From Hyphococcus lacteus (GTDB taxonomy: Bacteria > Pseudomonadota > Alphaproteobacteria > Caulobacterales > Parvularculaceae), in contig NZ_JBEHZE010000002.1 in the NCBI RefSeq assembly GCF_041058985.1, forward strand, positions 1-64,000: a stretch of 64,000 nt of DNA, given 5' to 3'. The position numbers were made by a program, and so were the translations under genes. This document shows positions 52,576 to 61,819 of the stretch, one piece after another. The stretch's first letter is position 1. Each line of letters opens with the position of its first letter. The notes under the pieces were generated by a model, which was not told the DNA's origin, did not search any database, and saw only the letters and a program-made list of their open reading frames with translations.

Positions 52576-53676
52576 ATGATGAAGTTTATCGCCTCAACCC
52601 TCGACGCGGCAAAAGCAAAAGCGCACCGAGCGCTAGGCGAAAAAACGGTCATCATTTCCGTACGTAATCTACCGAGCGGTGATGTTGAGGTAACGGCCTC
52701 TGACAAACCATCGCCCGCAGCCCCGACCCCCGCACCGAAAGCCAGCTTTGCGGGAGCGGCCCGTGACGCGGTCGATGAAGGCCCGTTCAAGATGGGCGCT
52801 GGCGCGCGATTGAGCGATAGCATCGAAGCCAAATTTTCGGCCGATGCACTCTCGCGCCTTTCCAGCAAACTTAGCGGCGGAAAATCATCGCGCGGCATCA
52901 ATATGAGTGACGTGACCGTTCGCGCTATGGCGGAAATCCTTGCGCCTCATGGTATCGGCGAGAGCCTATTGGCTGCGTTGGTCGATGGAGCCCGCAAATC
53001 AGACATTGATGAGGATCTTTATCGGTTGGAAACGGGCTTTCGCGAAACCTTCGTCTTTGCGCCAATGGTTTTCTCACCGACAAGCCCGATCATGCTTGTG
53101 GGGCCCACAGGCGCAGGCAAGACCTCCACCGCTGCAAAACTTGCCGCTGCGGCGCAGGCAAATGGCAGCAAAGCCACAATGATCACAGCGGATGTTGGGC
53201 GCGCCGGGGCTATTGATCAAATCAAAGCCTATGGTGAAGCGCTGCATGCGGAATATTTCATCACGGAATCGCCACTTGATGTGGCGCAAATTCTACGCAG
53301 CCACAAACCGCAAGGGGCCGTCGTTTTTGACACGCCCGGCGTCAGCCCTTTCGATAGCGCCGATATCGCTGCACTCCGAAGCTATCGTGAAGCCGCCAAT
53401 GCCGAGCCGGTTTTGGTATTGCCTGCGAGCGGTGACGCCGACGAATATGTAGATTGGGCAATGGCCTTTAAAGAGATCGGTGTTCGGCGCTGTATCCTGA
53501 CCAAATTCGACGCCACCAAACGGGTTGGCGCGGGGCTACGCGCAGCGTTCGAGGGCGAGCTTGCGCTCGCGCATTTCTCAGAAACGCCATTCATCTCCGA
53601 GGGGTTATTGACCGCGACGCCGGAATTCCTCGCGCGGCGGTTGATCGCCTCTCGCCCCGGCCCGATTTCACGCTAG
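52576..53676 (+). CDS. FlhF-like SRP-family GTPase
   Basis: A 366-residue protein. The N-terminus MMKFIASTLDAAKAKAHRALGE resembles the B domain start of FlhF. An N domain of about 75 residues precedes the G domain: P-loop VGPTGAGKTSTAAKLA, VGRAGAIDQIKAYGEAL, DTPG in VVFDTPGVSPFD and the base-specificity motif TKFDATKR. FlhF sets place and number of polar flagella. The protein is short and lacks some FlhF features (DTAG is DTPG), and no other flagellar gene is in the window, so FlhF-like is the safe call. ATG 52576 or 52579 starts; no strong ribosome site. Confidence 0.78.
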   Translation: MMKFIASTLDAAKAKAHRALGEKTVIISVRNLPSGDVEVTASDKPSPAAPTPAPKASFAGAARDAVDEGPFKMGAGARLSDSIEAKFSADALSRLSSKLSGGKSSRGINMSDVTVRAMAEILAPHGIGESLLAALVDGARKSDIDEDLYRLETGFRETFVFAPMVFSPTSPIMLVGPTGAGKTSTAAKLAAAAQANGSKATMITADVGRAGAIDQIKAYGEALHAEYFITESPLDVAQILRSHKPQGAVVFDTPGVSPFDSADIAALRSYREAANAEPVLVLPASGDADEYVDWAMAFKEIGVRRCILTKFDATKRVGAGLRAAFEGELALAHFSETPFISEGLLTATPEFLARRLIASRPGPISR

Positions 53677-53680
53677 GCCC

Positions 53681-53706
53681 AAAAGAAAAGCGGGCCATAG
53701 GCCCGC
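53681..53706 (-). terminator. Terminator of the NlpD-like gene
   Basis: A 7-bp GC stem (GCGGGCC with GGCCCGC, 3-nt loop) is followed on the minus strand by TTTTCTTTT. It lies 73 nt past the stop of the minus-strand peptidase gene and also just after the FlhF-like gene, so it may stop both. Confidence 0.75.
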
Positions 53707-53778
53707 CAATTAAAACGCTACTTTATCTTTATACTGAATACGCTTTGTTACTAGATCAGCTGTTGGGGGACAGCTAAA

Positions 53779-54951
53779 CTACTGTTTGCCAAGAAGTGCA
53801 ACCGGGTCGACAGTTTTTGAATCCTGACGAATTTCAAAATGCAACTGCGGTGTGGTCACTGCGCCGGTCTGGCCGACTTTCGCGATCAACTGACCTTTGC
53901 GGACAGGATCACCTTTTTTGACTAGCATCGCGTCGTTATGGGCGTAGGCCGTAACAAATCCGTCCTGGTGTTTCACCAGTAATAGATTGCCAAAGCCCTC
54001 AAGCTCCGACCCGCGATAAACAACCTGACCATCGGCGGCCGCACGAACCGGCGAACCGACAGGCGCCGCAATATTGACGCCGTCATTACGACGACCAAGG
54101 TTGCCAGAGCCATATTCCGAAATCACCGCACCACGAACAGGCCACGAGAACAACGATTTCGCCGAAGCTGGTTCAGGCTTAGTATAAGAAACTGTACGAG
54201 AAATCTCACCTACGTCTGCGGGTGCTGTTTCACGTTTTACCGTGCGTTGCGTATTGGTTATTTGCGGTGTCGCTGGGCGATCTAACGCGGTGACCGGCGC
54301 TTGTGGAATCACAATCCGCTGGCCGACACTAAGCGCATATGGTGCACGCAGATTATTTGCCGCAGCAATATTACCTACGGAAACGCCTGATGCGCGTGAA
54401 ATTGCATAGAGCGTTTCACCGCCGCGAACCGTATGTAATCTGTCTTGGGCTGCAACACGCCGGGTCGGCGCATCAACAGCAATCGCCGTCGCCCCTTTCG
54501 GCAGCTTTAACACTTGCCCAACACTCAACCCATAGGGTTTTTTAAGGTCATTCGCGTCAATGAGTTCGGCGGGTTCAACATTAAAGCGGCGCGAAATAGC
54601 ATACACAGTATCCCCACGCTGAACTTCGATATAGCCTTTGGCTTTATGCAGATGCGCCGGGGCTGTTGAAACAGCCTGTCGCCCACCGTCACCTAAATAG
54701 ACCGCCTTCACCGGGGTCAGCTGCACCGGCTCAATCGCTGCGCTTTGCGGTTGGTAAACTGGCTTTTGATAAACTTGCGCGGTTTGCACATTTTTCGCTT
54801 CGCGCGCGCGATAGATATCTTCTGGTGAATGATAAACGCGGGTTTGCCGCGCCGGGTCTGCACCATAAACAACAGGCGCATGATTATGAGATCCACACGC
54901 CGCGATCGCCATAAAAGAGCTTGTTAATAATGCCCAACCCACGGTTTTCAT
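53779..54951 (-). CDS. nlpD: LysM/M23 lipoprotein, NlpD-like
   Basis: A 390-residue protein. ATG 54951 follows GGAGGGGTG. The signal peptide ends at a lipobox IAAC. Two LysM domains (EVQRGDTVYAISRRFNV at about residue 112; HTVRGGETLYAISRASGV at about 173) bind peptidoglycan. The C-terminal LytM/M23 domain (NDGVNIAAPVGSPVRAAADG, then QTGAVTTPQLHFEIR) has HFEIR but NDGVN in place of the zinc-binding HxGxD, so it is probably catalytically inactive and, like NlpD, activates an amidase. The position after surE supports this. Confidence 0.9.
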   Translation of the reverse strand: MKTVGWALLTSSFMAIAACGSHNHAPVVYGADPARQTRVYHSPEDIYRAREAKNVQTAQVYQKPVYQPQSAAIEPVQLTPVKAVYLGDGGRQAVSTAPAHLHKAKGYIEVQRGDTVYAISRRFNVEPAELIDANDLKKPYGLSVGQVLKLPKGATAIAVDAPTRRVAAQDRLHTVRGGETLYAISRASGVSVGNIAAANNLRAPYALSVGQRIVIPQAPVTALDRPATPQITNTQRTVKRETAPADVGEISRTVSYTKPEPASAKSLFSWPVRGAVISEYGSGNLGRRNDGVNIAAPVGSPVRAAADGQVVYRGSELEGFGNLLLVKHQDGFVTAYAHNDAMLVKKGDPVRKGQLIAKVGQTGAVTTPQLHFEIRQDSKTVDPVALLGKQ

Positions 54952-55073
54952 CACCCCTCCTCCAAAGAAAATATCAATTCGATTCGAACTGACGTTTGCT
55001 CTCTTTGGTTAACAGAAGGTAAATATATGGCCAGTCTGTTAAGGATTTGTCATTAATTTGAAAACCGTGGAGT

Positions 55074-55838
55074 CTACGCCTCAGTTTTAAAGCTATCCGT
55101 CAGTTTCTGATGCGAGTCCTTGTGGGTCAGCGCAAGGTGAAGCGGCGTAATCGAAATGCGGCCATCATAGATCGCGCGCAAGTCTGTTCCTTCGGGTGGA
55201 TTGGATCGCGTCCCCTTAAAGCCATACCAATAATAGGTTCCGCCACGAAGGTCTTTGCGCTCTTCCGCAAAAAGCTGCACCGCGTCGCGATGGCCCTGCT
55301 CGGTGACCTCAATTCCTTTTACGTCGTCCGGCTCAACATCTGGAAAATTTACGTTGATCACCACGTCATCCGGCCACCCCGTATCGAGCAACTGGCGGAC
55401 AATGCGCGCACCATTTGCCTCAGCGGTATGCCACCGCGCTTTGTCGCGATCGAGCCGTGACAACGACAGCGCGATTGATGGGATGCCCATAGACATGCCC
55501 TGAAAGGCTGCTGCGATGGTGCCAGAAACCGTCACATCTTCCGCGAGGTTCTGACCATTATTGACCCCGGAAAGAATTAGGTCCGGTTTTTTACCCTCTA
55601 CTAACCGCGTCACGCCCATCATCACAGCATCACTTGGTGTTCCTGAAACAGAAAAGCGGCGATCATCAAATTTGCGCACACGCAAAGGGTGGGCAAGTGT
55701 CAATGCCCGCGCCGCGCCCGACTGTTCCTCTTGGGGCGCAACAACCCAAACATCATCAGAAAGCTCCTGCGCAATCTTAACCAGGCTTTCAAGCCCACGC
55801 GCATGGATACCATCATCGTTAGAACATAAAATCCGCAT
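55074..55838 (-). CDS. surE: 5'/3'-nucleotidase SurE
   Basis: A 254-residue metal-dependent phosphatase. MRILCSNDDGIHARGLESL carries the metal-binding aspartates, and VSGTPSDAVMMG and LSGVNNGQNLAEDVTVSGT the remaining site. It removes phosphate from nucleoside monophosphates under stress. ATG 55838 overlaps the region of the serS stop, and nlpD follows, as in the common surE-nlpD pairing; pcm, often between them, is absent. Confidence 0.95.
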   Translation of the reverse strand: MRILCSNDDGIHARGLESLVKIAQELSDDVWVVAPQEEQSGAARALTLAHPLRVRKFDDRRFSVSGTPSDAVMMGVTRLVEGKKPDLILSGVNNGQNLAEDVTVSGTIAAAFQGMSMGIPSIALSLSRLDRDKARWHTAEANGARIVRQLLDTGWPDDVVINVNFPDVEPDDVKGIEVTEQGHRDAVQLFAEERKDLRGGTYYWYGFKGTRSNPPEGTDLRAIYDGRISITPLHLALTHKDSHQKLTDSFKTEA

Positions 55839-55842
55839 TCGG

Positions 55843-57120
55843 CTATTTCGCCTCAATCTTGGTGACACCACCCATGAACGGACGAAGTGCTTCGGGCACC
55901 GTCACTGAGCCATCAGCGTTCTGATAGTTTTCTAAAATCGCTACCATGGTGCGGCCAACCGCCAAGCCTGACCCATTCAGCGTATGCACAAACTTTGTTT
56001 GTTTCTCACCTTTGGGCCGGCACCGCGCATTCATCCGCCGCGCTTGGAAGTCGCCGCAATTGGAAACCGATGAAATCTCGCGGAATGCATTTTGTCCCGG
56101 CAACCATACTTCAATGTCATAGGTTTTAACTGCACCAAAACCCATATCGCCTGTTGAAAGCACCATGGTCCGGTATGGCAATTCAAGACGTTTCAATACC
56201 TCTTCGGCGCAACCGATCATGCGTTCATGCTCGTCTTTCGATTGGTCGGGCGCAGTGATTGAAACCAGTTCCACCTTTGAGAATTGGTGCAAGCGAATCA
56301 TGCCGCGTGTATCGCGCCCCGCCGACCCAGCTTCGGACCGAAAGCACGGCGTCCATGCGGTCAAGCGCATGGGCAATTCTTCCTCGGCCACAATCTGTTC
56401 ACGCACCATATTCGTCAACGAGACTTCTGCCGTAGGGATTAACCAATGATCGCCGGTGGTCTTAAACAAATCCTCTGTGAATTTCGGCAACTGGCCCGTG
56501 CCATAAAGCGCATCATCCTTGACCAACAATGGCGGAGCGACTTCGGTGTAATTAAATTCGCCCGTATGCAGATCAAGCATGAAGTTAGCAATCGCACGTT
56601 CCAAACGCGCTAGCTGCCCCTTTAAAAGAACAAACCGCGCGCCAGACATGTTCGCAGCGGTTTCAAAATCCATCTGGCCGAGCGCTTCGCCGATATCAAA
56701 ATGTTCTTTCGCGCTGTTAGACCGGTTTGGCTCGCCCCATGTGCGCAATTCGACATTGGCGTCTTCGTCTTTGCCTTCGGGTACGTCATCAGCCGGGATA
56801 TTCGGAATACCCGAAAGGATATCGCGAATGGCATCCTGTTTTTTCTTTTGCTCAGCTTCAGCAACGGGCATCTGCTGTTTGATCGCATCCACATCGGCGC
56901 GCAGACGGTTGAATTCATCCTCGTCGCCCTTGGCTTTCGCTGCACCAATCTGTTTCGAGGCTGCGTTGCGGCGCTCTTGCAGATCATTCAACACATGGGT
57001 GTATTTGCGCGCTTCCTCATCAAGGGCGAGGATCTCACCTGCGCGCGGACCTAGGCCACGGCGCGCGAGGCCAGCGTCAAATGCATCGGGGTTATCGCGG
57101 ATGAATTTAATATCAAACAT
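55843..57120 (-). CDS. serS: Seryl-tRNA synthetase
   Basis: A 425-residue class II enzyme. The N-terminal long helical hairpin (residues about 30-110) binds the long arm of tRNA-Ser. Motif 2 is FRSEAGSAGRDTRGMIRLHQF and motif 3 GLAVGRTMVAILENYQ; IPTAEVSLTN is the serine pocket region. Complete and of normal length. It follows tatC by 41 nt. Confidence 0.97.
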   Translation of the reverse strand: MFDIKFIRDNPDAFDAGLARRGLGPRAGEILALDEEARKYTHVLNDLQERRNAASKQIGAAKAKGDEDEFNRLRADVDAIKQQMPVAEAEQKKKQDAIRDILSGIPNIPADDVPEGKDEDANVELRTWGEPNRSNSAKEHFDIGEALGQMDFETAANMSGARFVLLKGQLARLERAIANFMLDLHTGEFNYTEVAPPLLVKDDALYGTGQLPKFTEDLFKTTGDHWLIPTAEVSLTNMVREQIVAEEELPMRLTAWTPCFRSEAGSAGRDTRGMIRLHQFSKVELVSITAPDQSKDEHERMIGCAEEVLKRLELPYRTMVLSTGDMGFGAVKTYDIEVWLPGQNAFREISSVSNCGDFQARRMNARCRPKGEKQTKFVHTLNGSGLAVGRTMVAILENYQNADGSVTVPEALRPFMGGVTKIEAK

Positions 57121-57161
57121 AGCGCTCGTTTAAAGGTGTTATGGATTTGGGTCTAGCCTGT

Positions 57162-57995
57162 TCAGCTAGCGACTTCCTCGTCAGCGCCCTCAGCGGCTTT
57201 TTTGACCCGCTTTTCTGCAAAGCGCACCGAAACTACGGAGGCCTCATAAAGGGCAATAATCGAAATCCCTAATATCAACTGACTAAACGGGTCCGGCGGG
57301 GTCAAGAATGCAGCCATAATGAAGATAGCAACGATCGCTACACGGCGGTTTTTGACCAAAAAACCAGAGGTCATCAAACCAGCGCTCGCCAGCAGGGTCA
57401 GGAATACCGGCAACTGAAACGCAAACCCGAACGCCATTATTAAGGTCGTCATCAGTGATAGATAATCACCCACACGCGTCAGAAGCTCAATCGAAACACC
57501 CGTGCCAGAACCTGCATCGCGCTCCATCCCCACCGCAAACCGCATGACGAACGGCATCAACACAAAGTAAACGAGGGCCGCGCCGGTGGTGAACAAAACT
57601 GGCATCGCCGCCAAGAACGGCAGCGCCGCCCGTCTTTCGTTGCGATAAAGCCCGGGCGCGACGAATTTGTAAATTTCATAGGCGACAACAGGAAATGCCA
57701 AGGCAATCGCCCCAAGCGCAGCAAGACGCACACGCGTGAAAAAAAACTCAAGCGGCGCGAAATACAGTTTTGGCTCAACGCCTGCTTCGGTCACCGCTCT
57801 TTCAAATGGAATCACGAGAAATTCATAAAGCGGGATCGAGAAAATAAAACAAACAGCAAACGCAACACCAAGCGCAATGACAGAAACGATCAAACGCTGC
57901 CGCAGTTCAACAAGATGGTCGAGCAGCGGCGCAGCCGATGCTTTTAACTCGTCCTCTTCATCATCGGGTTTCTCGTTCGCCGGATCGCCACTCAT
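57162..57995 (-). CDS. tatC: Sec-independent protein translocase TatC
   Basis: A 277-residue inner-membrane protein with six spans and the TatC motif HLVELRQRLIVSV near residue 28 and FAFQLPVFLTLLASAGL. It recognises twin-arginine signal peptides together with TatB. Acidic N-terminal tail. Start overlaps the tatB stop by ATGA. Confidence 0.96.
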   Translation of the reverse strand: MSGDPANEKPDDEEDELKASAAPLLDHLVELRQRLIVSVIALGVAFAVCFIFSIPLYEFLVIPFERAVTEAGVEPKLYFAPLEFFFTRVRLAALGAIALAFPVVAYEIYKFVAPGLYRNERRAALPFLAAMPVLFTTGAALVYFVLMPFVMRFAVGMERDAGSGTGVSIELLTRVGDYLSLMTTLIMAFGFAFQLPVFLTLLASAGLMTSGFLVKNRRVAIVAIFIMAAFLTPPDPFSQLILGISIIALYEASVVSVRFAEKRVKKAAEGADEEVAS

Positions 57996-58408
57996 GGTTT
58001 GGCGATCTCTTGGTTTGGTTTTGCGTTTTCGGTCTTTGTCTCGCTTTGCGCGTCATCAGATGGCACTTGATCACCGACGGAATTTGAGACGGCTTGGTTA
58101 ATCTCGCTCGCCTCTTTACGAATTTCGCTGTCTATCGGCGCAACAGTTTCATCGATTGCGCGTTTGGCATCACTGATCGGATTATGTTTTTTCAGATCAT
58201 CAATCTCTTTGCGCAGCTCTTCCATATCGGCTTCGCGCGCCATTTGATCAAAAGCCGCCGTAAATTCGCCCGCCATGGCGCGGGCCTTCGCCATCATTCG
58301 CCCAGCATCGCGCATTAATTTGGGTAAGTCTTTTGGGCCGACCACGATCAGAATGACCACAGCGACGAGCATCAGTTCAAAAAAACCAAATTGCGGCATG
58401 AGGCTCAT
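57992..58408 (-). CDS. tatB: Sec-independent protein translocase TatB
   Basis: A 138-residue protein: one N-terminal span (FFELMLVAVVILIVVGPKDLP), the GPKDLP hinge, an amphipathic helix and a long charged tail. The glutamate in FFEL is conserved in TatB. It forms the substrate receptor with TatC. Middle gene of tatA-tatB-tatC. Confidence 0.95.
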   Translation of the reverse strand: MSLMPQFGFFELMLVAVVILIVVGPKDLPKLMRDAGRMMAKARAMAGEFTAAFDQMAREADMEELRKEIDDLKKHNPISDAKRAIDETVAPIDSEIRKEASEINQAVSNSVGDQVPSDDAQSETKTENAKPNQEIAKP

Positions 58409-58459
58409 AAGCGGCCAATCACACTTCTACCTGTTTGCGCACTCCAGAATGGGCGCGGT

Positions 58460-58681
58460 TTATTCGGCGCGGGATTTTTCTTCATCGGAAACTGGCGTCA
58501 CGTCCGTCGCCTTGTCGCCGCGATCATCAATGGCTTTTTCTTCTTCCTGTAGCCCTTTGCGGAAGGATTTAATACCTTTTGCAAAGTCACCCATAATTGA
58601 TGAAATTTTGCCGCCACCGCCGAATAAAAGCAGGGCAAGCACAAGAATAATAACAATTTGCCAGGGTCCAATTGCGCCCAT
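58460..58681 (-). CDS. tatA: Sec-independent protein translocase TatA
   Basis: A 73-residue protein starting MGAIGPWQIVIILVLALLLF, with the FGGGGKI hinge and an amphipathic helix KISSIMGDFAKGIKSFRKG. It forms the export pore. It is 52 nt upstream of tatB and 79 nt after scpB. Confidence 0.96.
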   Translation of the reverse strand: MGAIGPWQIVIILVLALLLFGGGGKISSIMGDFAKGIKSFRKGLQEEEKAIDDRGDKATDVTPVSDEEKSRAE

Positions 58682-58759
58682 GATGCGCCTCTCAACTAGT
58701 TTCAGCGGTATAGGTAGAACGGGCGAGCGCGAGACGCAAACACCAATCGAAAAAAGTGG

Positions 58760-59797
58760 CTATATATCAGCCGCTTCATCAATAGAATCGGGGATTTCCT
58801 TGCCTTCATCCTCGTTAAGGAAGTCTTGGGCAAATTCACCGTCTTCCCCGTCCTCACCGTCATCTTCGTCGTCTTCTGCCTCAGATGGGCTTGGAACCGA
58901 GAATCCGGGCGGTAATCGCGCATCGAGAAGCCCGGCCGCTTTGAGGTCCGCAAGGCCTGGAAGATCGGTCACAGTCTCAAGACCAAAATGCTCCAGGAAT
59001 GATTGCGTCGTACCATAAAGCGTTGGTCGCCCAGGCGCATCACGGCGCTTGCCGCGAAGTTTCACCCAACCAATTTCCAAAAGCTGGTCGAGCGAACCCT
59101 TGGCCACTTGAACGCCGCGCACATCCTCAATGTCAGCGCGGGTGCATGGCTGGTGATAGGCAATAATCGCCAATGTCTCGAGTGCCGCACGAGAGAGTTT
59201 ACGCTGAGTGGTTTTTTCTTTTTGCAGGACGTGTGCAACATCTGCCGACGTCACGAAATGCCACTTGCCTTCCACCGCCCTTAGATTCACACCGCGATTT
59301 TCATAGTCAGCGCGCACGCGCTCAAGCAATGCATCTACGTCGGCACCGGCCGGTAGGCGATCAACAATGCTCTTGCGGTCAAGCGGTTCAAAGGCCGCGA
59401 ACAACAGTGCCTCGAGCATACGTGTCTGCTCGACGAGGTCTTCTTCGCTCCATTCGACTGGTGCCGGCGCGGCGGCTTCTTGCAACTCGCCCTCGTCGCT
59501 AGTTACATCCTCCGCATCAGTTTCGACGGCAGTGTCTATCTCGGTATCGGCAGCCACATCTTCTGAAACAACTTCGTCGCTGTCGTTCAACGACGGTTCA
59601 TTGTCTTCAGCGGTACGCTCGGCGACATCATCCGCCGTCGGCGCGGTTTCCAATTCGGTTGCCATTTCGTTTTCGGAAACTTGGTCATCCACGCTTGTCA
59701 CTTCGCTTTCTTCACTCGACAATTCTTCCGCTAGCGCATCTTGGGTTGCGCGCGCATCCAATCCTTTGAAATCTCTTCCGGCGTCAGAATCCGTCAT
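58760..59797 (-). CDS. scpB: Segregation and condensation protein ScpB with long acidic extensions
   Basis: A 345-residue protein. The ScpB core is residues about 125-310: LEALLFAAFEPLDRKSIVDR, RKLSRAALETLAIIAYHQP, then VRGVQVAKGSLDQLLEIGW and GRPTLYGTTQSFLEHFGL. Before it stands a low-complexity acidic region of about 120 residues rich in E, D, S, T, V, and after it another acidic run (EAEDDEDDGEDGEDG). Typical ScpB has about 200 residues. It acts with ScpA and SMC in chromosome condensation. The start overlaps the scpA stop. Confidence 0.93.
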   Translation of the reverse strand: MTDSDAGRDFKGLDARATQDALAEELSSEESEVTSVDDQVSENEMATELETAPTADDVAERTAEDNEPSLNDSDEVVSEDVAADTEIDTAVETDAEDVTSDEGELQEAAAPAPVEWSEEDLVEQTRMLEALLFAAFEPLDRKSIVDRLPAGADVDALLERVRADYENRGVNLRAVEGKWHFVTSADVAHVLQKEKTTQRKLSRAALETLAIIAYHQPCTRADIEDVRGVQVAKGSLDQLLEIGWVKLRGKRRDAPGRPTLYGTTQSFLEHFGLETVTDLPGLADLKAAGLLDARLPPGFSVPSPSEAEDDEDDGEDGEDGEFAQDFLNEDEGKEIPDSIDEAADI

Positions 59798-60678
59798 GAC
59801 GCATCCTCTTCATCCGTTGACTGACGAGCTTTAATGTAAATAGGCTCGAAAGTTCCAAGCTGGCGAAGGTCAATCTTCCCGGCCTTTGCAAATTCAAGCG
59901 CCGCATTAAACGAGCTGGCAAGCACCGAAATATCTGGTGCCTCGACGTCGTAAGTTGTGGTCAGCGAACGAAGTTCAGTCCATTCCGGAATGGCACCCAG
60001 AATACGCTCCAGCCTAATACGCGCAGCTTCGACCGAATACACCGCCGGCGGCTCAATGTGATATTCCCGGTCCACCGCGGCGACCCGCTGCACCGAATAG
60101 GCACGCAAAAGATCATAGAGATCTGCCTGCCAATCGGGTTTGTGGGTGACACGAACCCCCTCTGGTGCGCCGCGCGTGAAAAAGTCTTCGCCTTTTTGCG
60201 GCAGCGCCTGAAGGTCTTCGACCACTTTGCGCATAGCCTCTAGGCGTTGTAGCTGAAACGCCAAGCGCGCAGCCATTTCGTCCGCAGTCGGCTCATCGCT
60301 GTCGCTCTCAACGACCGGCAGCAGCATTTTCGATTTAAGAAACGCCAACCACGACGCCATGACCAAATAGTCTGCCGCCAGCTCTAGATTGCGTTCTTTA
60401 GCGACTTCCACAAAGCGCAAATATTGATCGACCAACGCGACCATGGAAATCTTGCGGATATCAACCTTTTGATGACGCGCAAGATCAAGAAGAACATCAA
60501 GCGGTCCTTCATAGCCGTCGAGGTTCACCACCAACGCATCGACTGCGTCTTCCGGCACTTCAACGCGCACCGGCGCATCAAAAGCATCCTGCGTCTCCGC
60601 AGGAGCCTCGCTTGTCGCCGAGGTTGCGCCTTCGTCGGTCACAACTGCCGCCAATACAATGTTCTCACCATCCGCCAT
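59794..60678 (-). CDS. scpA: Segregation and condensation protein ScpA
   Basis: A 294-residue kleisin. After about 45 variable residues come LDGYEGPLDVLLDLARHQKV, VDQYLRFVEVAKERNLELAAD and YLVMASWLAFLKSKMLLP, the SMC-binding N-terminal part. The C-terminal winged helix carries FNAALEFAKAGKIDLRQ. It bridges SMC heads and binds ScpB. Located between nagZ and scpB as in most Alphaproteobacteria. Confidence 0.95.
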   Translation of the reverse strand: MADGENIVLAAVVTDEGATSATSEAPAETQDAFDAPVRVEVPEDAVDALVVNLDGYEGPLDVLLDLARHQKVDIRKISMVALVDQYLRFVEVAKERNLELAADYLVMASWLAFLKSKMLLPVVESDSDEPTADEMAARLAFQLQRLEAMRKVVEDLQALPQKGEDFFTRGAPEGVRVTHKPDWQADLYDLLRAYSVQRVAAVDREYHIEPPAVYSVEAARIRLERILGAIPEWTELRSLTTTYDVEAPDISVLASSFNAALEFAKAGKIDLRQLGTFEPIYIKARQSTDEEDAS

Positions 60679-60738
60679 TACGCCACATAAGACCGATTCT
60701 GGCCCCTGCCTATCAGCCTTTCGTCCCCCTGTTGAAAA

Positions 60739-61758
60739 TCAAGCCAATACTGGCTTTAGGAGCGCCCCAAGCCGCTCATAGGCCTCGGCAGTATCATCCC
60801 TGTCAACCACACGAAGCTCCAATAGCGCGGCCTTGGCGCGCTGTTCGGCCTTTCCCTTAAGGGTTTTCAATGCCTTAGCGCTTTCTTGCTTTTCCCCCAT
60901 TGAGAAATTGCAATTTAGCACGATGTCACAACCAGCCTCATAGGCACTGGAAATCCGGTCACTGATTGCACCGCCCAACGCCTTCATCTTGAGATCATCC
61001 GTCATCAACAGGCCGTCAAATCCGATGTCACCCCGAATGACATTTTCCACAACCGCTGGTGATAGTGTTGCCGGATGCTCAGTGTCATAGGCTTCGAAAA
61101 CGATATGCGCGGTCATGCCCATGCGGGTTTCGCAAAGCGCCTTGAAAGGATGAAAATCAACCTCTTCAAGATCAGCTTTCCGCGCACAGACATTTGGCAA
61201 ATCATGATGGCTGTCGCATAAGGCCCGCCCATGGCCCGGCAAATGTTTAATCACCGGCAATGCGCCGCCATCTTTCAGGCCATCAATCTGTGCCTGCGCG
61301 AGCTTAATGATTGTGTCTTGATGTTTCGCCAGCGCGCGATCGCCAATCACCACCGGGTCTGCATCCATTTGCGGCACGTCGAGCATGGGGACACAATTTA
61401 CATTGACCCCACAATCAGAAACCAACCGACCAAGCAAATAGCCATTTAGCCTTGCCGCCTCCGTCGCTTTTTTGGGGTCGAGCCGATAAAGCTCGCCAAA
61501 CATGGCCGGCGCTGGGTGTTCAGGAAAAACCGGCGGCTTCATCCGCGCGACACGCCCGCCCTCTTGATCAATCAAGATCGGGGCATTGTCGCGCCCCACA
61601 CATTCACGCAGTTCATCACAATGGGCCCGCAGTTGTTCCGGGCTTTCGCAATGGCGCGCAAAAACGATAAAACCCCATGGGTCTACATCACGGAAAAACG
61701 CGCGTTCCTCAGAAGAGAGACGCGCGCCTTCACAATCAAAAATTGCCGCTGTGGGCAT
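60739..61758 (-). CDS. nagZ: Beta-N-acetylhexosaminidase NagZ
   Basis: A 339-residue family 3 glycosidase. ILIDQEGGRVARMKPP, VIKHLPGHGRALCDSHHDLP (His/Asp acid-base loop) and LLMTDDLKMKALGG (nucleophilic Asp) are the NagZ signatures. A cytoplasmic enzyme that removes GlcNAc from anhydro-muropeptides in wall recycling. ATG 61758 follows AAGGGG. Confidence 0.95.
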   Translation of the reverse strand: MPTAAIFDCEGARLSSEERAFFRDVDPWGFIVFARHCESPEQLRAHCDELRECVGRDNAPILIDQEGGRVARMKPPVFPEHPAPAMFGELYRLDPKKATEAARLNGYLLGRLVSDCGVNVNCVPMLDVPQMDADPVVIGDRALAKHQDTIIKLAQAQIDGLKDGGALPVIKHLPGHGRALCDSHHDLPNVCARKADLEEVDFHPFKALCETRMGMTAHIVFEAYDTEHPATLSPAVVENVIRGDIGFDGLLMTDDLKMKALGGAISDRISSAYEAGCDIVLNCNFSMGEKQESAKALKTLKGKAEQRAKAALLELRVVDRDDTAEAYERLGALLKPVLA

Positions 61759-61819
61759 CAGCCCCTTACCTCAATCATCACATCAGAAATAACTGCGTTC
61801 AAAGCCAAAGCGCCCAAAA

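Noticed and set aside
53779..54951. NlpD-like protein as an active M23 endopeptidase
   Set aside because: The HxGxD zinc motif reads NDGVN, so key ligands are missing; an activator role fits better.
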